Source: JAUILA01 sp964563925
Lineage (GTDB): Bacteria > Bacteroidota > Bacteroidia > Cytophagales > Cyclobacteriaceae
DNA: 64,000 nt
Assembly: GCA_964563925.1 (NCBI GenBank)
Contig: CAZLZD010000019.1
Location: 1 to 64,000 of the forward strand
Direction of reading: 5' to 3'
Part shown: positions 8,201-17,900 of the stretch, piece by piece
How positions within the stretch are numbered: the stretch's first letter is position 1
Layout: each line of letters starts with the position of its first letter
Made by a program: the position numbers and the translations under genes
The notes under the pieces: model-generated
Told to the model about the DNA's origin: nothing
Seen by the model: the letters and a program-made list of their open reading frames with translations, nothing else
Database searches by the model: none

Positions 8201-11200
8201 ACCCGGACAAGGTCCCCGTCATTCAGGGATCCGGTAATAAAGGTATCATTGGTGGCCCCGGCAACATCCGCACCATTAACCTGCCACTGAAATCCCGGAT
8301 TCGGACCTGCATCTGATGGCGTGGCCGTAAACAGGACATCGGTACCCGGACAAACAGTGGTTTGGGATGCGTTCACAAAAACACCGGGCGTGAGTGAATT
8401 AACCCGATTGACGGTCACCGCATTTGATGTGGCCGTTGCCGTGGTCACACAAGTAGCCAACGGATCGGCGGTCAGCACGACGGTTACCTGATCCCCGTCA
8501 TTCACTGCGGCCGTAGTAAAGGTAATGTTGTTTTCTCCAGCCACATCTGCCCCGTTTATCTGCCACTGGAAGGAAGGACTTGCCCCTGCTTCACTAAACG
8601 TGGCGGTGAATGTAACATCATCGCTGATACAGGAAGGATCCTGGTCGGCTGAGATAGTCACCTGTGGAGTCAGGCTGTCCACCAGGCTCATGTCGATACT
8701 GTTTGATGCAACTGTCGCTGAAGTCAAACAGGTGATGGAAGGGTCCGCAGTCAGGATAACCTGAACCTGGTCGCCGTCAATGAGACCGGCAGCTGCAAAG
8801 GTCGCTGCGGTTTCACCTGGTACATCCGCCCCGTTTACCTGCCACTGATACGAAGGCGCAGGCCCTGCATCGGAAGCAGCTGCCGTAAAGTTTATGGTTG
8901 CACCGGTACACGCCGGATTCTGATCCGCCGTAATACTTACAGTTGGCGTCAGTGAATCCGTGATATCCATGAGGATACCGTTAGAGGTAAGCGGACTGTT
9001 AGTCACGCAGGTAAGCGAAGGGTCCGCGGTCACTGTCACGGTCACGACGTCAAGATCGTTCAGCGTTGCTGTAGCAAACGTCGGATTGGTTTCTCCGGCA
9101 ACATCCGCCCCGTTGACCTGCCACTGGTACGAAGGATTTGCGCCCCCGTCCGTCACACTGGCCGTAAAGGTCACCAGGTCGCCCTGGCATACCGGGTTCT
9201 GATCAGCCGCAATGTCAACCACCATGGTAGTCGACGGAAGTATGGATACGGCCACTTCATTTGAAGTTACCGGGCTGTTGGTCACACAGGTGGCCAGCGG
9301 ATCCGCAGTGACCACTAGACGTACAATATCACCGTCAGCAAGGCTGTTGCTGACAAACGTATCGTTGGTGGCACCTGCCACGTCTGCGCCGTTGACCTGC
9401 CACTGGTAGGTGGGAGTTGACCCCGCATCGGTAACGGTACTGGTAAAGGTTATGTCTGTGCTTGCACAAGCCGGGTTCTGATCCGCGCTTATGGCTGCGG
9501 TTGCTGTCAGGTCTGTGACAAATGAAGCTGTTATTTCATTGGATGTGGCTGATGCGTTGGTAATACAGCTTATCGCCGGATCAGGTGTCAAAACCACCCT
9601 GACAATATCCCCATCATTCAGGCCGGCAGCCACAAATGTATCAGCCGTTTCGCCAGGCACGTCTGCACCATTCACCTGCCATTGATAGGCAGGGTTGGGA
9701 CCTGCATCCGATGGAGTGGCGAAAAAGGTAATATCCGATCCCACACATGCCGGGTTCTGATCGGCCACAATACTTACTGAAGCAGTAAGTGATGTGGTGC
9801 TGGAGAATGTAAGCTCATTAGACGTAGCCGGATTGTTCAACACGCAGGTCAATGACGGATCCGCCTGGGCAATAACCCTGACCACATCCCCGTCATTCAG
9901 CAAGGTGGAGGTAAATACATCTGATGTTTCACCCGGAACATCCACCCCGTTAACCTGCCACTGGTAGGTCGGTGCGGCACCTCCATCGGTAACGGTGGCC
10001 CGGAATGTCGCCGGATCCGTATTACAAACCGGTAACTGATCTGCCGCAATGGTGACATCCATTGTTGCAGCAGGCGCAATGAGGGTGGAGTTAAAGGAAA
10101 TACGTGACACACCTCCATTCTCATAATATTCCAGTACAAGATCATAATTGCCGTCAAGACATAACTGAATGGTCTGCACGAAATAGGACTGATCCCGCCA
10201 TTCATCAAGAATGAATGTCGCGCCCCCGTCAATGCTTAGCCTGAAGCCGTCATCACCGCCCACGGTAAATTCATACGTACCCGGTGCGAAATCTGCATTT
10301 GCACGGAAGCGTATGCTGTATCTGTCATCGTAATCTGCACATAAATCCGGGCCGCTCAGCGGGTTCCCGGCTAGATCCAGGTCAAAATTAAACGGCTGGT
10401 TAATAAAACCGCGGTATTTATCCGTGTCGAAATCGACACGTGCAGGGGAAGGCCGCGGATCATTCGAATCATCGTATACATAACCGATCCAATCTCCGGC
10501 ACCATACGTCACCTGGTCTCCGGCCACGGGCGAAACCGTAACCGTTGCCGAAGAACTTAACGGATCCTGGATACAACCCGTGGCAGTATCCTCCACGCGT
10601 ACTAAGGAATAAGTAGTGGTAGTAACCGGAGAAACAATAATATCAAACGGTGAGGCATTTGCGGTAACAATTGTCTCTGTGGTACCATCACTGTAAGTCA
10701 GATCCCACGGACCGGTACCGGTCAGCGTTGCTGTCAGGGTAGCTGATTCTCCGGGACAAATAGTAGCGTCTCCGGCCAGCGTGGCATCCGGCAGCGGATT
10801 GACGGTCAGAACCGGCTGATCGGTCAGCACAGACGCACAGCCTCCCGAGGCAGTGGCACTCACCTGGTAGGTGGTGGTTACGGCAGGAAGCCCGGCAGCC
10901 GTGAGGACCAGGCTTACATCTCCACCATCTCCCGTCACAGTGACCGGAGGTGTTAAAGACGTTCCGTCCGTTTGCTGCAATTCATAAAGCACACCGCTTT
11001 CAGAACCCGAAATAATAAAGTTAACATCAGTACTTTCTCCTTCACAGATACCAGCGTCACTGACCGAAAGTGCATCCGACGGGGCATTTGTGACTGTCAC
11101 CACATACTGGTCAGCAAGAATGACCGGTGAACAGGACGGCAGGGTCACTGCCACCTGGTAGGTTGTGGTGGTGGCAGGTACATTTGCCTGGGCAATAACC

Positions 11201-13719
11201 AGGTCGATCGGTCCGGCCGGACCCGAGGCCTGAACCGGCGGTGATAGCGGGTTGCCGCCGAGGTCCAGCAATTCAAAGGTCGTTCCGTTGACCGGACTGT
11301 TAAGCGTAAGTATCAAATCTCCGGTAGCCGGACTACACACCGTTGCATCGTCCACTGTAATAGTAAGGTCTGGCTCGGAAACCACAATATCTGCCGCGGT
11401 TATGGGTCCGCAGTTATTGGCATCAGTTATGTCCACACTGTACGTGCCCGCTGCCAATCCGCTGAAAACGCCGGTGGTATTGGAGATGGCCAGTGGTTGC
11501 AGGGTATAGGTAAGGGTGCCCGTTCCGCCTGAGGCCGTTACGGTGATCTCGCCGTCTGTGCCGGCGGGGCAGCCGGCATCGGTTACCGAAATATTGTCTA
11601 TGCTGATCCCTGCAGGCTCGCCCACGGTTCCGATCGCTGAAGTTACCGAACATCCGTTCTCATCCGTGACCTCCACGGTGTAGTCACCGGCAGCGAGGGT
11701 GCCAAACACACCGGTGGTGTTACTAATGGCAAGAGGCTGAATGGTATAGGTCAGTGTGCCTGTTCCGCCGGAGGCAGTAACTGTCAGGGTGCCGTCGGTC
11801 GCACCCAGGCATGATACATCAGTGGTTATGGGTGCATCAACCAAAATAGCCGTTGGGGCTGCTATGGTGACTGTCCCGGTTGTAACCGGTCCGCATCCGT
11901 TGGCCTCGAGAATTTCAACCGTGTAGTCTCCTTCAGCCAGGCCGGTAAATGAACCGGTACTGTTGGAAATATTGTCAGGAAGCAGCGTAAAGGTGTATGG
12001 TGAAACTCCACCAGATGCGGTGACAGTGATAGTCCCGTCCGTATCGCCGCTGCAGGTAACATCGGTGCTGGCCACATTATCGATAACCACACCAGCAGGT
12101 TCATTGATATCGATATCGGCTGAAACCACCGGTCCGCAATTATTTTCGTCAGTGACCTCTACCGTATAAGTGCCTGTGGCAAGTCCGGTGAAAATCCCTG
12201 TGGTATTTGACACAGCAGAGGGTTGAAGCGTGTAAGTTAGCACTCCCGTTCCGCCGGAAGCAACCACTTCTATTTGTCCGTCAGCCCCTCCATTACATGT
12301 TACATCCGCCGGTGTCACTGTGTCTATGGTGATTGCCGGCGGGCTGCTTACGGTTAATGTGGATGAAACAACCGGTCCGCACAGGTTGTCATCAGTCACC
12401 TCCACCGTGTAATCTCCGGCGGTCAGGCCGGTAAATGTCCCGGTGGTATTGGTAATGGCATTGGGCAATAAGGTATAGGAAAGGGTGCCCGTTCCGCCGG
12501 AAGCGGTCACGGTAACCGATCCGTTTGCGTCCCCGTCGCAGGCCGCATCTACGGCTGATTCTGTATCAATAACAATCGCCGGAGGCTCGGTAATGGTAAT
12601 GGACTGGGTTCTTGCACATCCATCGGCATCGGTGACGGTCACCTCCAGTTGGCCCGGACCGGCCGCTGTGAAATCAAGGGAGGTCGCGTTGGCCGTGGTG
12701 GTAGCCCCGGCAGTATTTACATCTACCGAGAATGTATAGGGCGCAGAACCACCAGTAGCCGTAAAAGTCCCTGACCCATCGGCTACCCCGTTACAGGAAA
12801 GCAGGATGTCGCCGGGTGAACTCAGCTGAAGGTTATAGAACGAAATGACCACCTGGTCTGCGGTACCTGCACATATTCCGTTGGAGTCGGTGATAAACCA
12901 TTCAAATACGTTGTCTCCTACACCAAGGTTGGTGACGGCCGAGGTAGGGCTTGTCGGGGTAACCACGGTACCTGAACCGCTTACCAGTGTCCAGCTCCCG
13001 GTCTCACCGGCAGGGTTAAATGAATTCCCGGCAAGGGTAGCCGTATTGTCACAAACCACCTGATCGGGCCCCGCATCTGCCTGGGTAACGACCGGGACGA
13101 AGATTGAATTTATCGTCACGTTACATCCTTCCGAATCGGTGACGGTTACTGTATAGGTACCGGCATCAAGGTTTACCGGATCTTCCACATTTCCCGGATC
13201 GGTAGGCCCCGTCCAGGCGTAGGAATACCCGCCATTTCCACCGGAAACGTTAATGTCAACGGCACCGGTACCAGGGGTACAGGCAGGCTGAACAGAAGCT
13301 ACGGAAGCAACAAGTGCCGGTGGCTGGTTGATCACCACACCGGAAGAGGAAAAACCAGGACAACCCGGCGCGAATGATATAAACCAGGTGTAATTACCCG
13401 GGGGCAGGCCGGTAAAGATGGTGGAAGGTGTAGTCTCGGACTGGCTCAGGTTGACCGGGCTCCCTCCGTTGCTGGGCAATCCCACAATGGTGAAAAAGTA
13501 ATCCCCGGTGTATCCGTTCGGGTTATTTACTGTAAGCTCAAGGGTCCCGTTGTTAAAACCATTACAGGTCACATCAGTAACGCTGACCGACACATCGGAT
13601 GTCGGGCACTGGGCCTGAACATTCAATGCTGAAACAAGAAACAGGACTGAAGCTAAAAAAAATCGCAGGATACCCTGTCGTGGATTCTCCCACTGATAGC
13701 TTAAAAAATATCCTTTCAT
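5287..13719 (-). CDS. Giant T9SS-secreted adhesin with SprB, PA14 and Ig-like repeats
   Basis: This 2810-residue surface protein starts with a signal peptide (hydrophobic stretch at residues 19-36, cleavage near VQA-QC). Next come PKD/SprB-like modules, five SprB-type repeats of about 80 residues (roughly 379-781), further beta-sandwich modules, a PA14 lectin-like domain (about 1069-1211), ten Ig-like repeats of about 93 residues sharing YQWQVNGADV (about 1219-2145), more SprB-like modules, and a gliding-motility-type C-terminal domain starting at LFIPNIFTPNGDG (about 2720-2810). That last domain is the type B signal for the type IX secretion system. The likely role is cell-surface adhesion, gliding or glycan binding. 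It lies 1 nt behind a small secreted protein with a similar fold. Confidence 0.95.
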   Translation of the reverse strand: MKGYFLSYQWENPRQGILRFFLASVLFLVSALNVQAQCPTSDVSVSVTDVTCNGFNNGTLELTVNNPNGYTGDYFFTIVGLPSNGGSPVNLSQSETTPSTIFTGLPPGNYTWFISFAPGCPGFSSSGVVINQPPALVASVASVQPACTPGTGAVDINVSGGNGGYSYAWTGPTDPGNVEDPVNLDAGTYTVTVTDSEGCNVTINSIFVPVVTQADAGPDQVVCDNTATLAGNSFNPAGETGSWTLVSGSGTVVTPTSPTSAVTNLGVGDNVFEWFITDSNGICAGTADQVVISFYNLQLSSPGDILLSCNGVADGSGTFTATGGSAPYTFSVDVNTAGATTTANATSLDFTAAGPGQLEVTVTDADGCARTQSITITEPPAIVIDTESAVDAACDGDANGSVTVTASGGTGTLSYTLLPNAITNTTGTFTGLTAGDYTVEVTDDNLCGPVVSSTLTVSSPPAITIDTVTPADVTCNGGADGQIEVVASGGTGVLTYTLQPSAVSNTTGIFTGLATGTYTVEVTDENNCGPVVSADIDINEPAGVVIDNVASTDVTCSGDTDGTITVTASGGVSPYTFTLLPDNISNSTGSFTGLAEGDYTVEILEANGCGPVTTGTVTIAAPTAILVDAPITTDVSCLGATDGTLTVTASGGTGTLTYTIQPLAISNTTGVFGTLAAGDYTVEVTDENGCSVTSAIGTVGEPAGISIDNISVTDAGCPAGTDGEITVTASGGTGTLTYTLQPLAISNTTGVFSGLAAGTYSVDITDANNCGPITAADIVVSEPDLTITVDDATVCSPATGDLILTLNSPVNGTTFELLDLGGNPLSPPVQASGPAGPIDLVIAQANVPATTTTYQVAVTLPSCSPVILADQYVVTVTNAPSDALSVSDAGICEGESTDVNFIISGSESGVLYELQQTDGTSLTPPVTVTGDGGDVSLVLTAAGLPAVTTTYQVSATASGGCASVLTDQPVLTVNPLPDATLAGDATICPGESATLTATLTGTGPWDLTYSDGTTETIVTANASPFDIIVSPVTTTTYSLVRVEDTATGCIQDPLSSSATVTVSPVAGDQVTYGAGDWIGYVYDDSNDPRPSPARVDFDTDKYRGFINQPFNFDLDLAGNPLSGPDLCADYDDRYSIRFRANADFAPGTYEFTVGGDDGFRLSIDGGATFILDEWRDQSYFVQTIQLCLDGNYDLVLEYYENGGVSRISFNSTLIAPAATMDVTIAADQLPVCNTDPATFRATVTDGGAAPTYQWQVNGVDVPGETSDVFTSTLLNDGDVVRVIAQADPSLTCVLNNPATSNELTFSSTTSLTASVSIVADQNPACVGSDITFFATPSDAGPNPAYQWQVNGADVPGETADTFVAAGLNDGDIVRVVLTPDPAISCITNASATSNEITASFVTDLTATAAISADQNPACASTDITFTSTVTDAGSTPTYQWQVNGADVAGATNDTFVSNSLADGDIVRLVVTADPLATCVTNSPVTSNEVAVSILPSTTMVVDIAADQNPVCQGDLVTFTASVTDGGANPSYQWQVNGADVAGETNPTFATATLNDLDVVTVTVTADPSLTCVTNSPLTSNGILMDITDSLTPTVSITADQNPACTGATINFTAAASDAGPAPSYQWQVNGADVPGETAATFAAAGLIDGDQVQVILTADPSITCLTSATVASNSIDMSLVDSLTPQVTISADQDPSCISDDVTFTATFSEAGASPSFQWQINGADVAGENNITFTTAAVNDGDQVTVVLTADPLATCVTTATATSNAVTVNRVNSLTPGVFVNASQTTVCPGTDVLFTATPSDAGPNPGFQWQVNGADVAGATNDTFITGSLNDGDLVRVIVTVDPSVSCATVSSVTSPEISITVTGDLTPSVSIIADQTTACTGNDITFTAAPTDAGINPSYQWQVNGADVAGETGAVFTSGALNDGDQVQVILTADPSLTCANPSVVASNTIQVSIVNSLTPVVTIMADQNPVCVGDAVTWTATANEAGANPTYQWFVNGAAAAGETADTFTSTALNDGDLISVEVTVDPAATCAVSSTVSSSQETQNVVNSLTPAVSVSANQTTICAGSQVLFTANASNAGPAPTYQWQINGSPVAGANANTFTTNSLADGDQVNVVVTVDPSVSCATTSQVTSNTVDITVRPAGDPACAGGGENCGAFVVTVTPVRPPCTAPDSGEITFVITGGTGNYSVILSDNDGFSQGETGLAGNPIVFDQLTASDYQYTIRDGNGTTCTLPYTLDNETILEATILSTTDVSCFNEPEGSVTIEILSGGNAPYEYSLDGILWRQVTTSVFTVSGLSPEDSPIGILVRDDASDQCPEEVMVDINNLYPEIAADITTSPVLTCDGNEGEITVAFPPTGGNSPNGVWEIAIAEGMNAPGAFDPFASERTFTGLAAGEYTILLQDEGGCIKELPVTVAAPNQVQVLADVNPADCSQDGQSGELNLQVTNSSQVPGPYDLMITGLSGAYQGQIIYAEATWNGGFIRLDTLVSGTYEITVTPSDTDLCAVTLEREIIGGPQPVFFDYELRCAPGTSNKELLLTNIRGNDGELYTLRVFDNLTSTLVEEINFTLNIGNQYLISNFLFLTQTREYRLRLVQSPAICAGAEVRYDHPENLVIPQPLMAQIGETTKSLPDRPTGSLQVINFTGGFQPADNGFPYLTYIEMDSAAVPGQSYSAGFDTVRLNQNFDFAILYEDVPAGRYRVLVADQIGCTRELIARVPLDTDLFIPNIFTPNGDGSNETFFIRNKPDTNVKLIVTNRWGKQVYSSGDYQNNWDGEGQPDGVYYYLIDTGENSYKGWVEILRGTRP
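7283..10065 (-). repeat. Ten tandem ~279-bp Ig-like repeat units
   Basis: Ten consecutive units of about 93 codons encode a repeated module with ADQ-x-x-x-C near its start, YQW-Q/F-VNG in the middle, DGD-x-V after it and DP-x-x-C near the end. Two cysteines per unit suggest a disulfide. The strand connecting units often reads SLTP or SLTA. The repeats differ enough at the DNA level to be stable but could recombine. Confidence 0.93.
11375..12585 (-). repeat. Five tandem ~240-bp SprB-type repeats
   Basis: Five units of about 80 codons share the pattern V-T-C-x-G, DG-x-I-TVTASGGTG, YTLxP-x-A-I-SNTTG, GLxAG-x-YTVEVTD and NxCGPV. This is the SprB repeat (PF13573) pattern known from Flavobacterium gliding adhesins. 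Confidence 0.9.
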
Positions 13720-13720
13720 A

Positions 13721-14068
13721 TTATTGGGATTCCTTTATTAGAATATTGTCTATGACTGTCTGACAGTTGTTTCCGTCCACAATCATGAGATTATAATAGC
13801 CCGCAGGCAGATTCTTAATCTCTTTCCCTTTTTCAGTGCTGCCGTGTTTGATCCAAATCAGTTCGGTCTTCCCTGCCGAGGAAGGCAACTCAACTTTCAG
13901 CTGTCCGTCACGCTGCCCCGGCCCGGGGTGCGTTTTTGTAATAACGATTTTACCGCGAAAGCAATCGCTGCGATAAGTTTCCACTTCTTCTGTAATTTCA
14001 GTGAAAGAGGTGATAAGGAGTACTGCAAAAAGTAAGAACGCAATTCTCATGGTGCTGGAGATTGACAT
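13721..14068 (-). CDS. Small secreted protein with a single SprB-like module
   Basis: This 115-residue protein has a signal peptide or signal anchor (about residues 7-22, FLLFAVLLITS) followed by one beta-sandwich module. The module ends in NLPAGYYNLMIVDGNNCQ, which closely follows the GLxAGxYTVxVTDxNxC pattern of the SprB repeats in the adhesin encoded 1 nt downstream. It has no C-terminal secretion domain, so it may stay in the periplasm or be anchored by another route. The second ATG (14050) gives a more typical signal peptide. The near overlap with the adhesin gene indicates one transcript and translational coupling. I do not know a named family for it. Confidence 0.72.
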   Translation of the reverse strand: MSISSTMRIAFLLFAVLLITSFTEITEEVETYRSDCFRGKIVITKTHPGPGQRDGQLKVELPSSAGKTELIWIKHGSTEKGKEIKNLPAGYYNLMIVDGNNCQTVIDNILIKESQ

Positions 14069-14238
14069 AAAAAATCCACCTATAGTTTATATAGTTTAAA
14101 AAATCAAAGTAACCCTCAGACAGGATAATTCCTTCCGAAGCTCTCGTAAATATGGTTCTTAATTATATTTATTCAAATAATTTTTTGCGGGAAATCCGCC
14201 AATTCCGACTTCCTTGTAAGAAATGAATGCAATTTCAA

Positions 14239-14745
14239 CTAATAACGGCGCCGAATGATTTCGCTGAGAATAATTGCTTTTCGCGCATCGTCGGGATTCC
14301 TCAGCATGTCGCCGAGCTCACGGACCGGGGATTCTTCCTCTTCTTCCTCTTCATCACTTTTCAGGCTGGTAGTGGTACGCACCTTTTCAATTTCCACCAT
14401 TTCATCGAGCGTCTTCAGGCTGCTTCCCTGGCTTCCCTGGTAGCTTCCATAGGGGGATGCGTAAGGATCATCTCCCACTTCTTCCCTTCCGGCAGATTCA
14501 TATTCCTCACGGGAATAATCACCGGAAGTTGAGTATTCTTCTTCCAGGATCTCTTCAGGCTCCTCTCGTTGATTCCCTGTGGTAAATTCCTCGAGCAGCT
14601 CTTCAAAGGACTTAGCCGGGCGGCGCGGCCCTGACTGGCCCTGTCCGGATGAAGGAGTCCCCGGCTTGCCCGCCGACTTCTTGAAAAGCCGGGCGATAAA
14701 AACAATCGCCAGGAAGATCAGGTAAATAATTAATTCGGGATCCAT
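14239..14745 (-). CDS. Hypothetical single-pass membrane protein with acidic tail
   Basis: Translation from the ATG at 14745 gives 168 residues. An N-terminal membrane anchor (residues 3-18, ELIIYLIFLAIVFIAR) is followed by basic residues, then a long Pro/Gly/Ser/Glu-rich disordered segment, and a C-terminal helix ending ARKAIILSEIIRRRY. A longer reading frame with a TTG start at 14754 is unlikely because that codon lies inside the -7 promoter box. Proteins of this type flank smc in some Bacteroidota, but I cannot give a function. Confidence 0.75.
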   Translation of the reverse strand: MDPELIIYLIFLAIVFIARLFKKSAGKPGTPSSGQGQSGPRRPAKSFEELLEEFTTGNQREEPEEILEEEYSTSGDYSREEYESAGREEVGDDPYASPYGSYQGSQGSSLKTLDEMVEIEKVRTTTSLKSDEEEEEEESPVRELGDMLRNPDDARKAIILSEIIRRRY

Positions 14746-14751
14746 GTAAGA

Positions 14752-14759
14752 CAAATATA
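14752..14759 (-). promoter_or_regulatory. -7 promoter element of the acidic membrane protein gene
   Basis: TATATTTG on the minus strand ends 6 nt before the ATG at 14745, so the mRNA should start almost at the start codon. No -33 TTG is seen at the expected distance. Confidence 0.6.
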
Positions 14760-14864
14760 GAAGGATTTTTGAGAAATGCCGGATTCCCCTGTTGAATCAC
14801 CGCCTTACCCGAAATTGAATTCCCCGCAGCGTTAAAAATGGCATACGTTTTTCATTATTTCTGT

Positions 14865-14872
14865 TAATTTTG
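14865..14872 (+). promoter_or_regulatory. -7 promoter element of smc
   Basis: TAATTTTG fits TAnnTTTG and lies 51 nt upstream of the smc ATG at 14924. It also argues against the earlier in-frame ATG at 14870, which overlaps this box. Confidence 0.5.
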
Positions 14873-14923
14873 TTTCCTTTCCCAGGGTGCCCGGCACGGG
14901 CCAATTTATTAAACTGTCGTTGC

Positions 14924-17900
14924 ATGGAGCTGTCAAAGCTGGAGATTAAAGGATTCAAAAGTTTCGGGGATAAGGTCGTTATTAATTTTGATACGGGCAT
15001 TACGGGTATCGTGGGGCCCAACGGCTGCGGTAAATCCAATATCGTCGATTCCATCCGTTGGGTGCTTGGCGAACAAAGCAGCCGTACGCTGCGGTCCGAC
15101 AAAATGGAGAATGTGATCTTCAATGGCACCAAGAAAAGGAAGGCCTCCCAGATGGCGGAGGTGAGCCTTACCTTTAATAATACCAAAAACCTGCTCCCGA
15201 CTGAATACTCCCAGGTTACCGTGACCCGCAGGTATTATCGCAGCGGCGACAGTGAATACCTGCTGAATGGCGTTACGTGCCGTCTCAAGGACATCACCAG
15301 CCTGTTTCTGGATACAGGAATTGCCTCCAACAGCTATGCGATCATCGAATTGAAAATGGTTGACGACCTGCTTAACGACAAGGACAATTCAAGGCGCGGA
15401 CTGTTTGAAGAAGCCGCCGGTATCTCAAAATTCAAAAAAAGAAAGAAGGAAACACTTAAAAAGCTTCAGGATACCGATGCAGACCTTGAGCGGGTGGAAG
15501 ACCTTCTCTTTGAAATTGAGAAGAACATGAAGTCCCTTGAGAGGCAGGCAAAGCAAACCGAAAAATATTATGCCCTCAAGGAGGAATACAAATCAAGCAG
15601 TCTTTCACTGGCCCGCACCCGCATTGCTTCCTTTACCGAGGAATTTCGCTCCCTCTCGGCTAAAATCGAACAGGAAAATGACAAGAAGATAAGCCTCAGC
15701 AGGCAGATCAAAGAAAAGGAGGCCGCCCTGGAAAAGGCGAAAGCGGATATTATCGTAAAGGAAAAGGCGCTGGCAGCACGTCAGAAAAGCCTGAATGAGC
15801 ATGTTGCGAAGATCCGCCAGTATGAGAGCGAAAAGAAAATCAAGAATGAAAGGCTGCGCTACCTCAATGATAAATCGGACAACCTGAAGGAGCAGATCGA
15901 ACAGGACAAACAAAGCAGTGAACGTGCTTCCTTCAGTATTGAAAGCCTCCGGCAGGAAAAGCTGAGCGCCGGCAGGATTCTCGCCGAACTGGAGGCACGT
16001 GTTAACAGCCTCCGTGAAGACTACGAAACCCAGAAAGAAAAAACGGGTTTGCTTCGTGAAGAGGCAGAAACACTCCGGAAGATCCAGAAAAATACCCAGG
16101 AGGAAGTATATCAGCTGAAGAAATCAGTCGAGCTTAAGGAGCTGCAGCTCTCGTCATTCAAACAGGAACTCGAACGTACCGCCAGCAACACGAGTGAGCA
16201 AAGTGCGAGCCTGATGCAATTTGAAAATAAAACGTCTGAGCTTTCCGAAATGCTTTCGGTGCGGAGAATTGAACTTCAAAAGTTACAGAAGGCTGAAGAA
16301 GACCTGGAAGGTCGCATTGAAAATACCCGGCATACCATTGAAATGATCCGGGAGGAAATGAACCAGATCTCCCGTACCCGTGACTCCAGGGAAAACGAAT
16401 ATAACCTGACCAAATCACTGGTCGAAAACCTGGAAGGTTTCCCTGAAGCAATTAAATTTCTGAAGAAGAAGACCAGCTGGAAAAAGAATGCCCCCCTCCT
16501 CTCCGATATCATAGCCTGCGAACCTGATTACCGGGTGACCATTGAGAATTATCTCGAACCTTATCTCAATTATTACATCGTGGAAAAGGCTGAAGATGCC
16601 TATGAAGCCATAAATATCCTGAGCGATGCCGCCAAAGGAAAGGCTCACTTCTTCATCCTTGAATCATTCTCCCAGTACCACGGATCCGATACCCGTATTT
16701 ATGACAATGCCTTTCCGGCAACTGAAGTAATTGAATACGACGATAAGTACCGCAAGCTTATGTCTCACGTACTGGACCGGGTCTATATTTTTGAAGGAGA
16801 CCCTTCAACCATCCCCCAGGACGACAATGTCTTTATCACGAAAAACGGCAAGGTGACGCGCAGGAGATTCAGCATCTCGGGGGGTTCGGTCGGACTGTTT
16901 GAGGGAAAACGGATCGGACGTGCCAAGAACCTTGAAAAACTTGATAAGGAAATAAAGCAGCTGAACAAGAAGCTCAACGGGGCGGAAGAAAGCCTGGCCG
17001 ACAATCAGCGGGCCCTTCTTGGGCTGCAGGAAAAGACAAGGAAAGAAGAAATCCAGCAACTGCAGGAAGATATCAGGCACATTAATGAAGAATATATTTC
17101 GATAAATACCAAGCGGGAACAATTCAGGCAGATGCTGAACGATGCCGACCTGCGCAGGGAAGACATTCAGCAGCGTATTGAAGAAATCCAGGAAGAGCTC
17201 AGGGAGAATCGGCCTGCTGCTGACGAAAATGCAGTGGAATTGAGAAAGACCGAGGAGAAGCTGGCGAAAAAGGAAGCTGAGCTTTCCGAGGAAAACCAAT
17301 TGCTCAACGAACGGTCAGCCGCCTTTAATGAGCAGAATATCGTCTTCCACCAACAGGAGAATCGAGTAAAAAGCATTACCCAGGAGGTGGATTACAAGGA
17401 AGAAACTTTTGAGAACAGCCGGGCAAGGATTGAGAAAAACCAGCAGGAACTCAGGCGGACCGAAGAGGAAATCCGCACACTGATCGAAAAGAGTGAAATG
17501 AGTGATGATGAGCTTATTTCCATGTATGCGGAGAAAGAGGATATCGAGGCAGCGGTTAATGAAGCCGAAAAGGACTATTATTCGGGAAGAGGGGACATTG
17601 ACAAGATCGACAAGGAAGAACGTGAGATTCAGCGTCAGCGTGAAATGACCGATAATATTCTGATCGAGCTGCAGAATAAGCTGAACGAGAACAAGCTGGA
17701 ATTAAGCAGCGTTAAGGAACGGTTATCGGTTGAATTCAATGTGAACCTGGATGACCTGATGCAGGAAGATCCTGACGAGGAGCCCGGCGACCCGCAGGCC
17801 CTGGAGCAATCTGTCCAGCGGATCAAGGATAAGCTCGAACGAATGGGGCCGATCAACCCAATGGCCATGGAGGCATACCAGGAAATCAAGGAGCGTAACG

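Noticed and set aside
7283..10065. Regularly spaced repeats resembling a CRISPR array or satellite
   Set aside because: The units are about 279 bp, translate in one frame throughout, and form protein domains.
7160..12740. Many 60-90-codon plus-strand frames opposite the adhesin repeats
   Set aside because: They recur once per repeat because the repeated coding DNA produces the same shadow frame each time.
14870..14923. Earlier ATG for smc
   Set aside because: It overlaps the -7 element and adds 18 residues not seen in SMC proteins, while the conserved MELSKLEIKGF start is at 14924.
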